In this document: one piece after another, positions 61,608 through 64,000 of the stretch
Layout of the letters: each line of letters opens with the position of its first letter
Position numbering within the stretch: the first letter of the stretch is position 1
Assembly: GCA_023386815.1 (NCBI GenBank)
Contig: JAEWIZ010000025.1
Location: 1-64,000 of the forward strand
Length of the DNA stretch: 64,000 nt
DNA from: Bacillota bacterium
GTDB lineage: Bacteria > Bacillota > Clostridia > Lachnospirales > Lachnospiraceae
Reading direction: 5' to 3'
Position numbers and translations under genes: made by a program
Notes under the pieces: generated by a model
Seen by the model: only the letters and a program-made list of their open reading frames with translations
Database searches by the model: none
Told to the model about the DNA's origin: nothing

Positions 61608-63149
61608 ATGAGTGATATGAGAGAAGCGGAAAGCGCCAGACAAATTAAAATAGGCGCCTTATTAGGATATATCACCATAGGGATAAATCTGATGGCAGGA
61701 CTCATCTATACACCCTGGATGATAAGAAGTCTGGGACAGGATAACTACGGTCTTTATACTCTTTCAGTCTCTCTGATCGGAATCCTTGTGATGGATTTTG
61801 GTCTTGGAGCTGCGGTTACCAGGTTTCTGTCTCTATATAACTCGAAAGATGATGAAGCAGCTGTGAATAATCTTCTGGGCATTATTTATAAGCTTTTCAT
61901 TCTCTTAGATATTTTAATCGTTATTGTTCTGACTGTGGTATATTTTTATATCGGTAATATTTATCAGGAACTATCCCCAGTGGAAATAGAGAAATTGAAG
62001 GTTATATTTATTATATCCTCAATCTTTAGTATCTTAACTTTTCCTTTTGGAACTTTAAACGGAATCCTGACTGCCTATGAGAAATTTACACAGCTAAAAG
62101 CCTCAGATCTAATTTATAAATTACTAAATATGGGGTGTATCATTGTAGCCTTAAGCCTGGGTTATGGCTTGTACACCCTTGTTCTTATTAATGCGATAAC
62201 AGGAACGATCAATATCTTAATCAAGCTTTATCTTGTAAAAAAAACAACTCTGATTAAGGTCAACTTCCGCTATAAGGGAGGAAAAAAGAATGTAGAGATA
62301 TTTAGGTTCTCTCTATGGTCTACTGTTATTAATATTGCCCAACGATTTATATATAACATCATACCCAGCATATTAGGAATCTATTGCGGTGCCATTAGCA
62401 TCTCAGTGTTCAGTGCTTCCGCAACCATAGAAGGAATTGTATTTACCTTTGCAGCTGCTATAAACGGTCTGTTCCTTCCCAGGGTATCCCGAATGATAGG
62501 AAAGGAAGACAGGGATGAAAGCTTGCTGATGTTGATGATTAAGGTGGGACGGATTCAACTTTTTCTAATAGGGCTCATCTATATTGGTTTTTTAGCCATA
62601 GGCAGAGAATTTATTGCATTATGGCTGGGGGATGGATTTCAAAGAGCCTACATTTGTATTCTTTTACTGATCTTGCCAAGTATTTTTGAGCTTCCACAGC
62701 ATATTGCCAGTCTTACAGTAATAGCGGAAGGAAAGGTAAAGCTTCAATCGGGAGTATATAGCTTAATGGCTGTAATTAATATCCTCTTATCCATATTGTT
62801 AACCAAGCAGTTCCAGGAGGTAGGAGCGGCTGTATCTGTTTGCTGTGCCTATCTATTTCGAACAGCTGCGATGAATATAATTTATCATCGTAAGCTGAAA
62901 TTAAATGTATTTCGTTTCTTCCGGGAGTGCTTTATAAAAATGGGCGGTTGTCTTCTCTTGTCCCTCCTTGCGGCGATTATAATTACCATGTTACCAGGAG
63001 GAAGTCTTCTAATATTTATGGCAAAGGGTTTGGCTATTGTCTTTATCTATCTGGGGCTATTCTGGAATTTTGGATTAAATAATTATGAAAAAGAGTTATT
63101 TTTGTCAATGTTTCATAAGGTAATGGCTCTTTTAAAAATTAAAGATTAA
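61608..63149 (+). CDS. Wzx-type oligosaccharide flippase
   Basis: A 513-residue membrane protein with about 14 hydrophobic segments and the polysaccharide synthase/MATE layout: IKIGALLGYITIGINLMAGLIYTPWMIRSLGQDNYGLYTLS, MDFGLGAAVTRFLS, and GREFIALWLGDGF near residue 345. It carries lipid-linked repeat units across the membrane. Together with the EpsG-like polymerase and initiating transferase it makes the cluster Wzx/Wzy-dependent. Confidence 0.93.
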   Translation: MSDMREAESARQIKIGALLGYITIGINLMAGLIYTPWMIRSLGQDNYGLYTLSVSLIGILVMDFGLGAAVTRFLSLYNSKDDEAAVNNLLGIIYKLFILLDILIVIVLTVVYFYIGNIYQELSPVEIEKLKVIFIISSIFSILTFPFGTLNGILTAYEKFTQLKASDLIYKLLNMGCIIVALSLGYGLYTLVLINAITGTINILIKLYLVKKTTLIKVNFRYKGGKKNVEIFRFSLWSTVINIAQRFIYNIIPSILGIYCGAISISVFSASATIEGIVFTFAAAINGLFLPRVSRMIGKEDRDESLLMLMIKVGRIQLFLIGLIYIGFLAIGREFIALWLGDGFQRAYICILLLILPSIFELPQHIASLTVIAEGKVKLQSGVYSLMAVINILLSILLTKQFQEVGAAVSVCCAYLFRTAAMNIIYHRKLKLNVFRFFRECFIKMGGCLLLSLLAAIIITMLPGGSLLIFMAKGLAIVFIYLGLFWNFGLNNYEKELFLSMFHKVMALLKIKD

Positions 63150-63185
63150 TATTCTGTTGAAATCTATTGTTAGGGGGAATGACAT

Positions 63186-64000
63186 ATAAAAACGAAATTA
63201 GCAATAATTATACTGCATTATAAAAATTATCAGGAAACCATAGACTGTGTTAAAAGTGCCTTACAGCAGAAGGGGAATGGATATGAAATTGTGGTAGTGG
63301 ACAATGGATCAAACGATGGTTCCTATGAAATTCTAAAGAAATTTTTTAGGAAGGAACCTCATGTTTCCGTGAAGAAATTAAAGAAAAATCTTGGCTTTGC
63401 AAAAGGGAATAATGCGGGCATTCGCTTTGCCAGAACTCAATTGGGTGCAGAGAACTGCTTCGTTTGCAATAGTGATGTAATTTTTGAAGCAACTCTTTTT
63501 GATGAATTATTAGCTGTGAAAGAATCAGGGATTGGAGTGATATCTCCTACGGTATATGATGTAGAACTCAATCCTCAGCCTCTTTCCGTAAACACGAGTA
63601 CCCCGTACTTGGTAATTGCCTTTACCTGGTTATATGTTCTTTACAAAAGTATTCCAGATTGCTTCTTACGAGAGTATTTGGTGTTCCTGCAACTTTACTT
63701 TTTTAAACCTGCTATCAAATTATTTAAAGGGTTCTATAAACTTTATTCGCTTATTATGGCGAAAATATGTGTTTTAACAAAGATTGGAGAGAAGCATTCG
63801 AAAGTTTCTGGTTCCAAAGGGAATTTCAAAAAATCAGCGAATCTTTATCAAATTCAGGGCTGTGCTTTTTTACTAACAAAGGAATATTTTCAGTTTTATC
63901 ATCAATTGTATCCTAAAACTTTTCTATATGGTGAAGAGTTGAACTTGTCGATTTATTTAAAGAAGGCAGGACTTAGGGGAATTGTAGCTGATACCTCACC
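63186..64000 (+). CDS. Glycosyltransferase family 2, cut by the window end
   Basis: At least 271 codons, open to base 64000. It begins KTKLAIIILHYKNYQETIDCV, then IVVVDNGSNDGSYEIL, KNLGFAKGNNAGIRFA and FVCNSDVIFE, the rhamnosyltransferase-type GT2 signature with an N-S-D in place of D-x-D, then IQGCAFLLTK and FLYGEELNLSIYLKKAG. The frame is closed by TGA at 63180-63182, so the only start near the SD AGGGGG (63172-63177) is ATA 63186 at 8-base spacing. ATG 63179 is in another frame. The start is thus a rare AUA or the sequence has an indel. Confidence 0.85.
   Translation, partial: MKTKLAIIILHYKNYQETIDCVKSALQQKGNGYEIVVVDNGSNDGSYEILKKFFRKEPHVSVKKLKKNLGFAKGNNAGIRFARTQLGAENCFVCNSDVIFEATLFDELLAVKESGIGVISPTVYDVELNPQPLSVNTSTPYLVIAFTWLYVLYKSIPDCFLREYLVFLQLYFFKPAIKLFKGFYKLYSLIMAKICVLTKIGEKHSKVSGSKGNFKKSANLYQIQGCAFLLTKEYFQFYHQLYPKTFLYGEELNLSIYLKKAGLRGIVADTS

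Noticed and set aside
1..64000. Anti-phage defence island or prophage
   Set aside because: No restriction, toxin-antitoxin, CBASS, retron, integrase or phage structural genes recognised in any frame.

Overview
The window looks like a chromosomal segment of a low-GC, Gram-positive, spore-former-type anaerobe, most likely a Lachnospiraceae / Clostridium cluster XIVa plant-polysaccharide degrader. The evidence is AT-rich DNA with strong AGGAGG-type ribosome sites, frequent intrinsic terminators, a secreted galactanase carrying a carbohydrate-binding module, an alpha-L-fucosidase, AraC/ROK/MFS sugar genes and anaerobe-type stress genes. The genus is an inference. I see no tRNA, rRNA, CRISPR array, prophage or intact transposase.

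Layout. 1-120: a GC-rich triple-hairpin segment that looks like the right end of an IS200/IS605-type element (possible TnpB guide-RNA scaffold). 470-4730: sigma/anti-sigma pair, rhodanese, an internally duplicated small protein, AsnA. 4850-9820: MFS exporter, GNAT acetyltransferase, PhzF, YdeI/OmdA-like protein, 3-methyladenine glycosylase. 10200-12760: a sensor with GGDEF and EAL domains. 12930-17205: AraC regulator divergent from a GH29 fucosidase with a clear two-site operator, then a second AraC protein and a small membrane protein with GxGD/PA(L)-like protease motifs. 17370-23695: a leader with a mini-ORF and attenuator-like hairpin, then a 2000-residue secreted PHP (CehA/McbA-type) metallohydrolase. 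23800-32085: YibE/F, RsmH, MFS, DUF2752 membrane pair, ArsC/Spx-like protein, superoxide dismutase, MGMT-like protein, nitroreductase, YaaA. 32328-38046: secreted GH53 galactanase with LacI-type operators, an Sm-like small protein, and a PHP-ROK-MFS operon. 38341-47072: degenerate rubrerythrin, a NitT/TauT-type ABC transporter whose binding protein lies on the opposite strand, polysaccharide deacetylase, MBL hydrolase, flavin reductase, UppP, VOC, HxlR, isochorismatase. 47342-64000: a surface polysaccharide cluster (nucleotide-sugar enzymes, initiating transferase, glycosyltransferases, EpsG-like polymerase, Wzx flippase) that runs off the window inside a GT2 gene.

The most notable observations are: a conserved internal RNA module found inside two unrelated convergent terminators (12801-12888 and 32121-32221); AraC half-sites 21 bp apart that abut the fucosidase -35 box; a bacterial presenilin/A22-like candidate; a leader peptide-attenuator arrangement before the giant PHP protein; and a polysaccharide cluster with adjacent PIG-L deacetylase, sugar-phosphate transferase, WbqC and CapK-like genes whose last gene appears to start at an AUA codon.
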